From an uncultured Bacteroides sp. (GTDB lineage Bacteria; Bacteroidota; Bacteroidia; Bacteroidales; Bacteroidaceae): a DNA stretch of 32,975 bases. The position numbers were made by a program, and so were the translations under genes. Below are positions 16,540-24,307 of the stretch, one piece after another. The stretch's first letter is position 1. Each line of letters opens with the position of its first letter. Below the pieces are notes generated by a model. That model was not told the origin of the DNA and searched no databases. It was given only the letters and a program-made list of their open reading frames with translations. Where the stretch lies: contig URDR01000030.1 in assembly GCA_900546645.1 (NCBI GenBank), forward strand, positions 1 to 32,975. Reading direction: 5' to 3'.

Positions 16540-16563
16540 ATCGGCTATCTGCCGATTTTCTTT
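16540..16563 (+). terminator. terminator-like hairpin in the lysO leader (possible attenuator)
   Basis: ATCGGC (16540-16545) and GCCGAT (16551-16556) form a perfect 6-bp stem with a 5-nt loop, followed directly by TTTCTTTC. It lies after the leader ORF and 70 bp before lysO. A copy of CCGAT at 16443-16447, early in the leader ORF, could pair with the left arm instead, allowing an alternative fold. Confidence 0.5.
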
Positions 16564-16632
16564 CAAGGGAACTCCCCAAAAAACTGGAACTCAAAAGACG
16601 TATAAATTAAAAAATCAAGAACTCAAGAAACC

Positions 16633-16920
16633 ATGTTTACCATTATCGGAACCATGTTTACAGGTATCGCAATCGGATACCTCTTCAAGAATATTGCCTT
16701 TTTACAAAAAACAGAAAAAACCATTTCATGCACCATTGTGCTCCTGCTGTTCATTTTAGGCATTTCAATAGGCTCAAATAAATTAATCATCAGCAACTTG
16801 ACCACCTTCGGATGGCAAGCGGCCATTCTCGCTTTCTCAGCGACTTGCGGAAGCATTTTTGCTTCATGGATGGTATTAAAGCTGTTTTTTTGCAAAGAAG
16901 GAGGTCAGCATGAAGAGTAG
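16633..16920 (+). CDS. lysO: LysO-type exporter, N-terminal half
   Basis: 95 residues, three hydrophobic helices, matching the first third of the LysO (YbjE, DUF340) lysine exporter. Recognisable blocks are TGIAIGYLFKN and LLLFILGISIGSNK. In E. coli LysO is one chain of about 299 aa; here this part and the next gene (208 aa) sum to 303, so both together should make one transporter in the inner membrane. The split is a separate-gene arrangement rather than damage: both parts have intact ends and the second has its own strong ribosome binding site. LysO exports lysine and toxic analogues in E. coli; the substrate here is inferred. Confidence 0.8.
   Translation: MFTIIGTMFTGIAIGYLFKNIAFLQKTEKTISCTIVLLLFILGISIGSNKLIISNLTTFGWQAAILAFSATCGSIFASWMVLKLFFCKEGGQHEE
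16898..16904 (+). promoter_or_regulatory. Shine-Dalgarno of the second lysO gene
   Basis: AAGGAGG, 5 bp before the ATG at 16910 and inside the first gene's coding end. It fixes the start of the second half and suggests both halves are made in step. Confidence 0.75.
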
Positions 16921-17536
16921 TTTAATTGTTTTATGCTTCTTCATAGCAGGCTGCTTATTGGGTATGACCGATTTATTCCCTTCCGACTGGAACAAGAGCA
17001 ACCTGCCTATGTATGTACTTTACGCATTAATGCTGCAAGTGGGACTGAGCATCGGTTCAAGCAAGAACCTGAAATATATAGTAAAGGAAATCCGCCTTAA
17101 ATTCTTACTCATTCCCCTTGCAACCATAAGCGGCACCTTGCTGTTTTCAGCATTTGCCAGCCTGCTGCTTGCCCAATGGAGTACTTTCGAGTGCATGGCT
17201 GTGGGAAGCGGATTTGCCTACTATTCTTTATCCTCCATATTGATTACCCAATTAAAAGAAGCATCGCTGGGCATCCAGCTCGCTACAGAGCTCGGCACCA
17301 TCGCTCTGCTGTCGAATATCTTCCGTGAAATGATGGCACTGCTCGGCACTCCGCTGCTGGTGCGCTACTTCGGGAAACTTGCCCCTATCTCGGCGGCAGG
17401 TGTCAATTCGATGGATGTAGTGCTTCCACTTATTACACGCTATTCCGGGAAAGACATGCTACCCGTGGCTATTTTTCACGGCATACTCATTGACATGTCT
17501 GTACCGTTTTTTGTTTCATTCTTCTGCCAGCTCTGA
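16910..17536 (+). CDS. lysO: LysO-type exporter, C-terminal half
   Basis: 208 residues, five to six helices. Family blocks include MLQVGLSIGSSKN near 43-55, CMAVGSGFAYYSLSSILI near 98-115, LATELGTIALLSNIFREM near 124-141 and AGVNSMDVVLPLITRYSG near 163-180. The charged and polar residues within these helices are those thought to form the transport path of LysO. The gene overlaps the first half by 11 bp and has a full Shine-Dalgarno. A strong terminator overlaps its stop codon, so the two genes form a complete operon. Confidence 0.87.
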   Translation: MKSSLIVLCFFIAGCLLGMTDLFPSDWNKSNLPMYVLYALMLQVGLSIGSSKNLKYIVKEIRLKFLLIPLATISGTLLFSAFASLLLAQWSTFECMAVGSGFAYYSLSSILITQLKEASLGIQLATELGTIALLSNIFREMMALLGTPLLVRYFGKLAPISAAGVNSMDVVLPLITRYSGKDMLPVAIFHGILIDMSVPFFVSFFCQL

Positions 17537-17555
17537 TGAGTCTGGCAGTTTTTTT
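17524..17555 (+). terminator. intrinsic terminator of the lysO operon
   Basis: CTGCCAG (17524-17530) and CTGGCAG (17542-17548) form a perfect 7-bp stem followed by seven T. The stem includes the last codons of the gene. Confidence 0.85.
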
Positions 17556-17564
17556 ATTCCACCT

Positions 17565-17598
17565 TTTGCTGAACAATCAAAAGTTATAATTAAATTTG
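17565..17598 (+). promoter_or_regulatory. promoter of phoH
   Basis: TTTG (17565-17568), 22 bp, TAAATTTG (17591-17598), giving a leader of about 34 nt before the ATG at 17639. Confidence 0.6.
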
Positions 17599-17638
17599 CA
17601 GAAAATAAACTTAAACGAGCATAGCTGAAATAAACTGA

Positions 17639-18607
17639 ATGATAGAAAAGCATATTGTTTTAGAAGATATTGACCCGGTGATATTTTATGGTGTAAATAA
17701 CGCCAACATACAAATGATAAAAGCCCTGTTTCCCAAGCTACGCATCGTAGCTCGGGGAAATGTCATCAAGGTGATGGGTGACGAAGAGGAGATGTGCGCA
17801 TTCGAAGAATCAATCATCGCATTAGAGAAACATTGTGCAAAATATAATTCGCTCAATGAGGAAATCATCCTTGACATCGTAAAGGGGAACTCGCCTAAAA
17901 TAGAAAAGACGGGCGATGCCATCGTGTTCAGTGTGACGGGAAAGCCCATTACCCCACGCAGCGAAAACCAGTTGAAACTGGTCAGAGAATTCGAGAAAAA
18001 CGACATGCTGTTCGCCATCGGACCCGCCGGTTCAGGAAAAACCTACACAGCCATTGCTCTGGCCGTACGGGCTTTGAAGAATAAAGAAATAAAGAAAATC
18101 ATACTCAGCCGCCCCGCAGTGGAGGCCGGAGAAAAACTTGGTTTCCTTCCGGGCGACATGAAAGACAAGATTGACCCGTATCTGCAACCGCTCTATGATG
18201 CCCTGCAAGACATGATTCCTGCCGCTAAACTGAAAGAATATATGGAACTAAACATCATCCAGATAGCCCCTCTCGCCTTCATGCGCGGACGTACTCTGAA
18301 TGATGCGGTTGTAATACTCGATGAAGCACAAAATACCACTACCCAACAAATCAAAATGTTTCTCACCCGTATGGGTATGAATACCAAAATGATTGTAACG
18401 GGTGATATGACCCAGATAGACCTTCCCTCTTCACAGACCTCCGGACTGGTACAGGCGCTCAAGATTCTGAAAGGTGTAAAAGGTATCAGCTTTATCGAAC
18501 TGAACAAGAAAGACATCGTGCGTCACAAATTAGTAACCCGAATTGTTGAGGCATACGAGAAGTTCGAAGAAAAGAAATATGACAAAAAGCTGACAAGTGA
18601 AACCTAG
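17639..18607 (+). CDS. phoH: PhoH family ATPase
   Basis: 322 residues. An N-terminal alpha/beta domain (about 1-100, with LFPKLRIVARGNVIKVMGD, KH-like in character) is followed by the PhoH P-loop domain. The Walker A GPAGSGKT is at 128-135, and the Walker B VVILDEAQN at 224-232. GDMTQIDLP at about 255-263 is also diagnostic. PhoH-like proteins are cytoplasmic ATPases, some with RNA helicase activity, linked to RNA metabolism, but their cellular role is unclear. The gene has its own promoter, and purC follows 44 bp downstream with no promoter box between, so they may be co-transcribed. Confidence 0.93.
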   Translation: MIEKHIVLEDIDPVIFYGVNNANIQMIKALFPKLRIVARGNVIKVMGDEEEMCAFEESIIALEKHCAKYNSLNEEIILDIVKGNSPKIEKTGDAIVFSVTGKPITPRSENQLKLVREFEKNDMLFAIGPAGSGKTYTAIALAVRALKNKEIKKIILSRPAVEAGEKLGFLPGDMKDKIDPYLQPLYDALQDMIPAAKLKEYMELNIIQIAPLAFMRGRTLNDAVVILDEAQNTTTQQIKMFLTRMGMNTKMIVTGDMTQIDLPSSQTSGLVQALKILKGVKGISFIELNKKDIVRHKLVTRIVEAYEKFEEKKYDKKLTSET

Positions 18608-18651
18608 TCAACCTAAAATTCAAGAACTCAAAAACTTAAAAACTTAAACAT

Positions 18652-19599
18652 ATGAGCAAAGCATTAACAAAAACAGACTACAACTTTCCCGGACAGAAAA
18701 GTGTATATCACGGTAAAGTACGCGATGTATATAACATCAACGACGAAAAATTAGTGATGGTTGCTACTGACCGTATTTCTGCATTCGATGTGGTTTTACC
18801 TGAAGGAATTCCTTACAAAGGACAAATGCTGAATCAAATCGCAGCCAAGTTCTTGGATGCCACTACCGACATCTGCCCTAACTGGAAACTGGTTACTCCA
18901 GACCCGATGGTAACCGTAGGTGTGATGTGTCAGGGTTTCCCCGTAGAAATGATCGTACGCGGCTACTTGTGCGGAAGCGCATGGCGTGCTTACAAGAGCG
19001 GTGTCCGTGAAATCTGTGGTGTACGTCTTCCTGAAGGCATGCGTGAAAACGAAAAATTCCCTCACCCCATCATCACCCCGACCACAAAAGCTGAAATGGG
19101 TCTGCACGATGAAGATATTTCTAAAGAAGAAATTCTGGCTCAGGGCTTGGCTACACCGGAAGAATATGAAATCTTGGAAAAATACACATTGGCTCTGTTT
19201 GAACGCGGTACTCAAATCGCAGCAGAACGCGGACTGATTCTGGTTGATACCAAATATGAATTCGGTAAGCACAACGGTGAAATCTACCTGATGGACGAAA
19301 TCCATACTCCCGACTCAAGCCGTTACTTCTATGCCGAAGGTTACCAAGACCGCTTTGAAAAAGGCGAGCCTCAAAAACAGCTTTCTAAGGAGTTCGTACG
19401 TGAATGGCTGATGGCTAACGGATTCCAGGGTAAAGAAGGTCAGCAGGTTCCTGAAATGACTCCGGAAATTGTAACTTCTATCAGCGAACGCTACATCGAA
19501 CTGTACGAACACATTACCGGTGAAACGTTCGTGAAAGCTGATACAGACCATATCGCTGAACGTATCGAAACAAATGTAACTGAATATTTGAACAAGTAA
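18652..19599 (+). CDS. purC: phosphoribosylaminoimidazole-succinocarboxamide synthase
   Basis: 315 residues, SAICAR synthetase of purine synthesis: it joins CAIR with aspartate using ATP. Family marks are GKVRDVYN near 21-28, ATDRISAFDVVLPEGIPYKG near 38-57, VEMIVRGYLCGSAWRAY near 98-114 and the signature MGLHDEDISKEE near 149-160. The length is that of the long Bacteroidetes form. Codon use (GAA, GCT, GTA, CTG rich) is like that of rpsA, which suggests high expression. The start follows an A-rich leader composed of repeated ACTTAAA-type phrases, without Shine-Dalgarno. Confidence 0.96.
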   Translation: MSKALTKTDYNFPGQKSVYHGKVRDVYNINDEKLVMVATDRISAFDVVLPEGIPYKGQMLNQIAAKFLDATTDICPNWKLVTPDPMVTVGVMCQGFPVEMIVRGYLCGSAWRAYKSGVREICGVRLPEGMRENEKFPHPIITPTTKAEMGLHDEDISKEEILAQGLATPEEYEILEKYTLALFERGTQIAAERGLILVDTKYEFGKHNGEIYLMDEIHTPDSSRYFYAEGYQDRFEKGEPQKQLSKEFVREWLMANGFQGKEGQQVPEMTPEIVTSISERYIELYEHITGETFVKADTDHIAERIETNVTEYLNK

Positions 19600-19646
19600 T
19601 CATTTAAATAGAGGCACTGAACATGTGCTGAAATAAAATGTCAATC

Positions 19647-19709
19647 AAAACGCAGAGGAGTTGACACACGGATGTTCAAAACAGCCGTCGGTTTCTACCT
19701 CTGCGTTTT
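19647..19709 (+). terminator. 12-bp stem hairpin between purC and menG
   Basis: AAAACGCAGAGG (19647-19658) pairs perfectly with CCTCTGCGTTTT (19698-19709) around a 39-nt loop that holds a further ACGG/CCGT. The arm ends in four T. It probably ends or attenuates purC transcription before menG, for which I see no promoter box of its own. Confidence 0.5.
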
Positions 19710-19759
19710 ATGCCATTCCTGCATATGCCCATCCCTTTTCCTGTTTTTCAAACAAAGCA

Positions 19760-20497
19760 ATGAAATATCCGCAAGAAAACATCAAGCCCTACAACGAGGA
19801 AGAAAGCAAGGCTGCACAAGTTGAGAAAATGTTTGATAATATTGCTCCGGCATACGATAAACTGAACCATGCCCTGTCATGGAATATCGATAAAAGCTGG
19901 CGGCGAAAAGCCATTAATCTCCTAAAGCCTTTCCAGCCTCAACGTGTCATGGATGTAGCTACCGGAACCGGCGACTTTGCCATCCAAGCTTACCACATTC
20001 TGCACCCGCAGGAATTGATTGGAACTGACATTTCGGAAGGAATGATGAACATCGGACGCGCCAAAGTAAAACAAGCCGGACTGGATAAGCATATTTCATT
20101 TGCCAAAGAAGACTGTACTTCACTCTCCTTTCCCGACCATCGTTTCGATGCCATCACCGTGGCTTTCGGTATACGCAACTTTGAGCACTTAGACCAAGGA
20201 CTTCAGGAAATGTACCGTGTACTTGTACCTGGCGGACATTTGGTGATTCTGGAGTTATCCGAACCGGAAGGCTTTCCTATGAAACAACTCTATGCCATTT
20301 ACTCGAAAGTGGTCATACCTACCATCGGAAAATTCCTGTCAAAAGACCGCAGTGCATATACTTACCTGCCTCAATCGATCAAAGCATTTCCTCAAGGGGA
20401 AGTAATGCAAAACATTATACGCAAAGCAGGATTCAGCCAAGTAAGCTTCAAGCGTCTGACTCTGGGTATCTGCACGCTCTACTTCGCCACTAAATAA
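19760..20497 (+). CDS. menG/ubiE: demethylmenaquinone methyltransferase
   Basis: 245 residues from the ATG at 19760; the frame opens at 19661, but the first 33 residues lack family similarity and overlap a hairpin. SAM-binding motif I is VMDVATGTGDFA at 63-74. The UbiE family signatures are YDKLNHALSW near 32-41 and RVLVPGGHLVILELSEP near 153-169. It methylates demethylmenaquinone, the last step of menaquinone synthesis. Bacteroides use menaquinone and not ubiquinone, so the MenG role is meant. aroE follows 20 bp later, giving a menG-aroE-hydrolase unit. It would supply quinone for the cytochrome bd oxidase encoded elsewhere in this window. Confidence 0.93.
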   Translation: MKYPQENIKPYNEEESKAAQVEKMFDNIAPAYDKLNHALSWNIDKSWRRKAINLLKPFQPQRVMDVATGTGDFAIQAYHILHPQELIGTDISEGMMNIGRAKVKQAGLDKHISFAKEDCTSLSFPDHRFDAITVAFGIRNFEHLDQGLQEMYRVLVPGGHLVILELSEPEGFPMKQLYAIYSKVVIPTIGKFLSKDRSAYTYLPQSIKAFPQGEVMQNIIRKAGFSQVSFKRLTLGICTLYFATK

Positions 20498-20517
20498 ACT
20501 TAAATCATCACACCATC

Positions 20518-21267
20518 ATGAAAAAATACGGTTTAATAGGGTATCCCCTCGGACATTCTTTTTCAAAAAACTTCTTCAATGAAAAATTCCTTTCGGAAAA
20601 CATTGATGCCGAGTATGTAAACTTTGAAATCCCAACCATCGAAGAGTTTCCCAAAATCATTCAGATGAACCCCAATCTATGCGGACTGAATGTAACCATT
20701 CCTTACAAAGAGCAAATCATATCCTACCTTGATGAGCTCGACAAGGATGCAGCAGCTATCGGTGCGGTAAATGTCGTCAAACCTGTTCATGATGCCAAAG
20801 GAAGAATGAAACTAATCGGGTATAATTCAGATATCATAGGGTTTACACGCTCTATTGAATCATTGTTAGAACCTCATCACCAGAAAGCATTGATTCTCGG
20901 AACAGGTGGAGCATCCAAAGCTATTCATCACGGCTTGCTTCAGTTAGGACTGGAAGCTACTTTCGTATCACGTAATCCGAAGAATTCATCGACCATTGCC
21001 TACACCGATCTTACCCCGGAAATTATGGACGAGTATAAAGTCATCGTCAACTGCACTCCGGTGGGCATGTATCCCCGCGCCGACGAATGTCCGGACATTC
21101 CCTACCAGCTACTTACCCCGCAACATTTACTCTACGATTTGCTCTATAACCCGAGCACCACACTCTTCATGAAAAAAGGAACCGAAAATGGAGCTATCGT
21201 AAAAAACGGACTTGAGATGTTACTTTTACAAGCTTTCGCTGCATGGGATATATGGAACCAAGAATAA
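20518..21267 (+). CDS. aroE: shikimate dehydrogenase
   Basis: 249 residues, reduces 3-dehydroshikimate to shikimate with NADPH on the way to chorismate. Shikimate-binding residues are Ser14 and Ser16 (GHSFSKNF), catalytic Lys64 (NVTIPYK), Asn85 (GAVNV) and Asp105 (GYNSD). The cofactor loop GTGGASKA is at 128-135 and NCTPVGM near 178-184. All the key residues are there, so an active enzyme is expected. It is slightly shorter than E. coli AroE (272 aa), as common in Bacteroidetes. It sits 20 bp after menG and overlaps the start of the hydrolase gene. Confidence 0.95.
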   Translation: MKKYGLIGYPLGHSFSKNFFNEKFLSENIDAEYVNFEIPTIEEFPKIIQMNPNLCGLNVTIPYKEQIISYLDELDKDAAAIGAVNVVKPVHDAKGRMKLIGYNSDIIGFTRSIESLLEPHHQKALILGTGGASKAIHHGLLQLGLEATFVSRNPKNSSTIAYTDLTPEIMDEYKVIVNCTPVGMYPRADECPDIPYQLLTPQHLLYDLLYNPSTTLFMKKGTENGAIVKNGLEMLLLQAFAAWDIWNQE

Positions 21268-22211
21268 GAAAAAAAATCATCGTAACCCTCTTCTCGCTAC
21301 TGATTATCATCCTAACCGGACTTTCCGGAGGAAGTCTTTATATGCTTGACTATTCACTCCGACCGGATAACAGAGGAAAAGATATGGAAGGCTCGCTGAC
21401 ATATATGCGTGATACCTATCCGCAAATCCGGCCCTGGCTCGACAGCCTGCAACGACATCAAGCCTTGCGTGATACGTTCATCACTTCGCCCGACGGCATC
21501 CGCCTGCATGCTTTTTATGTGCGTGCTTCCCGTCCACGGCGGGAAACAGCTGTCATCGTACATGGTTACACCGACAATGCCATCCGTATGTTTCACATCG
21601 GCTATCTCTATAACCGGTCGCTTGATTACAACATTCTCTTGCCCGACCTCCGCTATACGGGTTTAAGTGAAGGCGATGCCATACAGATGGGGTGGCTCGA
21701 CCGGAAAGACGTGATGCAATGGATATATGCAGCACCTTCCCTCTTCGGTGACTCCCTGCAGGCAGTGGTCCATGGCATCTCCATGGGGGCAGCCACCACC
21801 ATGATGGTTTCCGGCGAAACACTGCCTCCTTTTATTCGGGGATTCGTGGAAGACTGCGGATACACCAGCGTATGGGACCAGTTTAAAAAAGAACTGAAAG
21901 AACAGTTCGGATTACCGGCATTTCCGCTGCTTTACACGGCCAGTCTGTTTTGTCAATGGCAAAACGGATGGAACTTCCACGAGGCTTCTGCTGAGAAGCA
22001 GGTAAGCCGTTGCACACTGCCCATGTTCTTCATCCATGGTGATCAAGATGATTTTGTACCTACTTGGATGGTCAATAAGGTCTATGCAGCAAAGCCTCAG
22101 CCCAAAGAACTGTGGGTGGTACCCGGTGCAGAGCATGCAGTTTCTTACAGACTCTATCCCGAAGAGTATACGGAAAAGGTCCGTGATTTCTGCAAACGGG
22201 TGTTCAAATAA
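21243..22211 (+). CDS. alpha/beta hydrolase, membrane-anchored or exported
   Basis: 322 residues (319 if the ATG at 21252 is used; both overlap the end of aroE). An N-terminal hydrophobic helix at about 11-37 anchors or exports it. The alpha/beta hydrolase fold follows: VIVHGYTDN near 104-112 (oxyanion region), nucleophile elbow GISMG with Ser180, acid in HGDQDDFVP (Asp269) and His298 in GAEHAV. The triad is complete, so it should be an active serine hydrolase. Substrate unknown; peptidase, esterase and thioesterase are all possible. Translational coupling to aroE is suggested by the 16-25 bp overlap. Confidence 0.87.
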   Translation: MGYMEPRIRKKIIVTLFSLLIIILTGLSGGSLYMLDYSLRPDNRGKDMEGSLTYMRDTYPQIRPWLDSLQRHQALRDTFITSPDGIRLHAFYVRASRPRRETAVIVHGYTDNAIRMFHIGYLYNRSLDYNILLPDLRYTGLSEGDAIQMGWLDRKDVMQWIYAAPSLFGDSLQAVVHGISMGAATTMMVSGETLPPFIRGFVEDCGYTSVWDQFKKELKEQFGLPAFPLLYTASLFCQWQNGWNFHEASAEKQVSRCTLPMFFIHGDQDDFVPTWMVNKVYAAKPQPKELWVVPGAEHAVSYRLYPEEYTEKVRDFCKRVFK

Positions 22212-22213
22212 CA

Positions 22214-22254
22214 AACAATCGCCCTGACTTGCTTAAGCAGCCAGGGCGATTGTT
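22214..22254. terminator. bidirectional terminator between convergent genes
   Basis: AACAATCGCCCTG (22214-22226) pairs perfectly with CAGGGCGATTGTT (22242-22254), a 13-bp stem with a 15-nt loop. It directly follows the hydrolase stop and lies 8 bp from the stop of the convergent PCMD gene. Confidence 0.8.
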
Positions 22255-22262
22255 ATATCGTA

Positions 22263-23219
22263 TCAATAAACCAGATTCACATTATCCACCCAGAGCGTAT
22301 TGCCCGGAGAGCCTACAAAGGCACCGCCCAGACTCGATGTAAACTGGAGTATCAGGTGAGTGGGCTGTTCATCCTTCCCTGCCCATCCGTTTTCCTTAAT
22401 CATTACACTCTCTCCTTTGGAGTTACGCGCATGATACTTACCCACACCCAACTCCATCAGTTCAGGCACATAGCGAGAGTCATGAGAAATGTCTCCATAC
22501 ATGATTTCATAAGTCGCCCCGTTTTTCCAGTTCTCCGACTTTGCATACTTCACGACAATGGTTCCCACACGCTTTGCTATGATATTTCCCTCGGCATCCT
22601 CTGTTCGCTTCTGCAAAAGACAAGTCATGATGGCGCAGTCTTGCCCCTCAATGGTTTCCTTCCGGCTGAATCCTGTCTGACGAATACGATTCGGTTCACC
22701 CGACATCTTCACCTTATAGTCATAGCGCACTGCCTTAGGGCGTGACGTGAAAGGAACTCCCATATTCAGGGCCTTTTCTCCGTCTTTTGTACCGGTAATC
22801 GGCTCCTTCATATCTCCCAGGTACAGCGAACCGGAAGCCAACACTGTGATGTTAATCATTCCCAATACCTTCACCTTCTCGATATGCGTTTCCAGACGTG
22901 CACAATACCCATGGTTCTCTCTTTTTTCAGGATAGACACTCGTATTTGTCTTGACTATTCCCATCACCTTAGCCATTACATTCGAGTTTGCCCACAGCGA
23001 GCCACCTTGGTTAACATAAGCCACATTTCCGTCAATTTCCTGAGTAGGCCCCAGTTCATAAAGCAATTTCGTATGTCCACCTATGATTCCCGACTCATAA
23101 ATACGGCGGGTCACCCATTGGTTCATATCCCCGTATTTCACGGGTACCACTTTCTCTTGCGCCATACCGGTCAAAGCCAACGCCCACAAAGAAAGGCTTG
23201 CAAACAATTTTATATTCAT
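22263..23219 (-). CDS. exported PCMD-domain protein (putative carbohydrate metabolism domain)
   Basis: 318 residues from the ATG at 23219; the frame opens at 23261, but the promoter box at 23250 lies inside it and the signal peptide MNIKLFASLSLWALALTGMAQ starts at 23219. Two blocks suggest the PCMD beta-sandwich found in Bacteroidetes surface or exported proteins: SGSLYLGDMKE...GVPFTSRPKAVRYDYKV in the middle, and the C-terminal FTSSLGGAFVGSPGNTLWVDNVNLVY. The domain's function is not established; a carbohydrate link is assumed from context in other genomes. No polysaccharide locus is next to it here. It stands alone between two terminators. Confidence 0.72.
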   Translation of the reverse strand: MNIKLFASLSLWALALTGMAQEKVVPVKYGDMNQWVTRRIYESGIIGGHTKLLYELGPTQEIDGNVAYVNQGGSLWANSNVMAKVMGIVKTNTSVYPEKRENHGYCARLETHIEKVKVLGMINITVLASGSLYLGDMKEPITGTKDGEKALNMGVPFTSRPKAVRYDYKVKMSGEPNRIRQTGFSRKETIEGQDCAIMTCLLQKRTEDAEGNIIAKRVGTIVVKYAKSENWKNGATYEIMYGDISHDSRYVPELMELGVGKYHARNSKGESVMIKENGWAGKDEQPTHLILQFTSSLGGAFVGSPGNTLWVDNVNLVY

Positions 23220-23249
23220 TTCTGTTATAGTTAATTTTTTTTGCGGGAA

Positions 23250-23257
23250 CAAAGATA
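23250..23257 (-). promoter_or_regulatory. -7 box of the PCMD gene
   Basis: TATCTTTG on the minus strand, 30 bp before the ATG at 23219. It abuts the T run of the upstream terminator. Confidence 0.55.
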
Positions 23258-23259
23258 AC

Positions 23260-23294
23260 AAAAAAAAGCGACAGCTTTTCAGCCATCGCTTTTT
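23260..23294 (-). terminator. intrinsic terminator of the SPOR gene
   Basis: On the minus strand AAAAAGCGA (23286-23294 on plus) and TCGCTTTTT (23263-23271) form a 9-bp stem with a 14-nt loop that pairs partly, followed by a run of eight T (A run 23260-23267). Confidence 0.75.
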
Positions 23295-23329
23295 ATCTGA
23301 AATATAGAATACTAATTCTTATCAATAGA

Positions 23330-23830
23330 TTAGTACACACGTGAAAGCAACCATGCTCCCTGGAAATCTTCGCGGTTCGGATATTTAGCCTTGAATGCGT
23401 CACGTGCACGAGCAGCCTCTCCACGGTTATCGAATGACTCAACAGCCACACGATACATATTACGCTCTGCATTATACACCACCTTTGCATTATAGCCTTC
23501 AGCATCTAACCATGACTTCAAACCGTCAGCATTTGCTTTTACACCAAAGCTGCCGCAAATCACGCTATAAGCTTTCAGGCCATTTCCGGAAACCAATTCT
23601 ACTTTTTCCTCGCGAACAGGAACTGTAGATACAGGAGCTGTTTCCACAACCGGAGCTGTTACTACCGGAGCCGGAGCCTCAACCGGAGCTTCGGTTGCAT
23701 TTGCAGCCTCTGCCAATTCCTGCTGTTTCGCTTTTTCATAAGCTTTTTTATAAGCGCTCTCACTTGATTTACAGGAAGAGAATGCCAGTGCTGCGCACAA
23801 TCCCATTCCCAATACAACCACTTTCTTCAT
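23330..23830 (-). CDS. SPOR-domain lipoprotein
   Basis: 166 residues. A signal ending AFSSC (Cys20) marks a lipoprotein. A charged helix (about 25-45) and an Ala/Pro/Val-rich linker (about 46-75) follow, then a C-terminal SPOR domain at about 85-166 (AYSVICGSFGVKANADGLKSW, MYRVAVESF, RARDAFKAKYP). SPOR domains bind septal peptidoglycan lacking stem peptides, so the protein likely localises to the division site in the periplasm. It is divergent from the YtxH gene, with its own promoter box and terminator. Confidence 0.9.
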   Translation of the reverse strand: MKKVVVLGMGLCAALAFSSCKSSESAYKKAYEKAKQQELAEAANATEAPVEAPAPVVTAPVVETAPVSTVPVREEKVELVSGNGLKAYSVICGSFGVKANADGLKSWLDAEGYNAKVVYNAERNMYRVAVESFDNRGEAARARDAFKAKYPNREDFQGAWLLSRVY

Positions 23831-23876
23831 TTGTTCTACTATTATACTGTTTAGTTAATGATTCTATACTTTTCTG

Positions 23877-23884
23877 CAAAAGTA
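23877..23884 (-). promoter_or_regulatory. -7 box of the SPOR gene
   Basis: TACTTTTG on the minus strand, 46 bp before the ATG at 23830; no clear -33 element. Confidence 0.5.
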
Positions 23885-23989
23885 GCAATATAAAATCAGC
23901 CGAGATATTAATTTCTGTTAATAATAAGCGTTTTTCAATATTTGCATGGATTTTCTTCCAAAAAAAGAACAACTTATCAGGATATTCAT

Positions 23990-23997
23990 TAGATTTG
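23990..23997 (+). promoter_or_regulatory. -7 box of the YtxH gene
   Basis: TAGATTTG, 29 bp before the ATG at 24027; the -33 region is poor. Divergent to the SPOR promoter. Confidence 0.45.
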
Positions 23998-24026
23998 TAA
24001 ATGTAATAACTTAAAATCGTAAGTGT

Positions 24027-24230
24027 ATGAAAGCATTAAGCATCGTAGCTGCATTCTTAGGCGGAGTTACCCTGGGAGCAGCAGCAGGTATTTTATTTGC
24101 ACCGGAAAAAGGGGAAGATACTCGTAAGAAAATCGCAGAAGTTCTCCGCAAAAAAGGAATTAGATTAAACCGCGCCGAAATGGAAGATCTGGTAGACCAG
24201 ATTGCGGCCGAAGTTAAAGACGCTGAATAA
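24027..24230 (+). CDS. YtxH domain protein
   Basis: 67 residues: a glycine/alanine-rich hydrophobic helix at about 4-25 (VAAFLGGVTLGAAAGILFAP) followed by the typical EKGEDTRKKIAE motif and an amphipathic helix. YtxH proteins are small membrane proteins of unknown role, often linked to stress in Gram-positives. Here it starts a set of three small genes, but a strong terminator separates it from the next one, so only part of the transcripts may continue. Confidence 0.87.
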   Translation: MKALSIVAAFLGGVTLGAAAGILFAPEKGEDTRKKIAEVLRKKGIRLNRAEMEDLVDQIAAEVKDAE

Positions 24231-24245
24231 TCAACACATTTTTCA

Positions 24246-24285
24246 GGCAGACTTTTATTGTAAAAAGTAAAGGTCTGCCTTTTTT
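24246..24285 (+). terminator. intrinsic terminator after the YtxH gene
   Basis: GGCAGACTTTTA (24246-24257) pairs with TAAAGGTCTGCC (24268-24279) over 12 bp with one wobble, then a run of six T. Confidence 0.8.
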
Positions 24286-24307
24286 ATACTCCAACCTTAT
24301 ACTGCTT

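Noticed and set aside
16403..16632. Lysine riboswitch ahead of lysO
   Set aside because: I do not see the conserved L-box core elements in order; the leader is better described by a small ORF plus a terminator-like hairpin. A covariance search would decide.
19661..19759. 33-codon N-terminal extension of menG
   Set aside because: It overlaps a strong hairpin, lacks family similarity and the usual MenG start fits the ATG at 19760.
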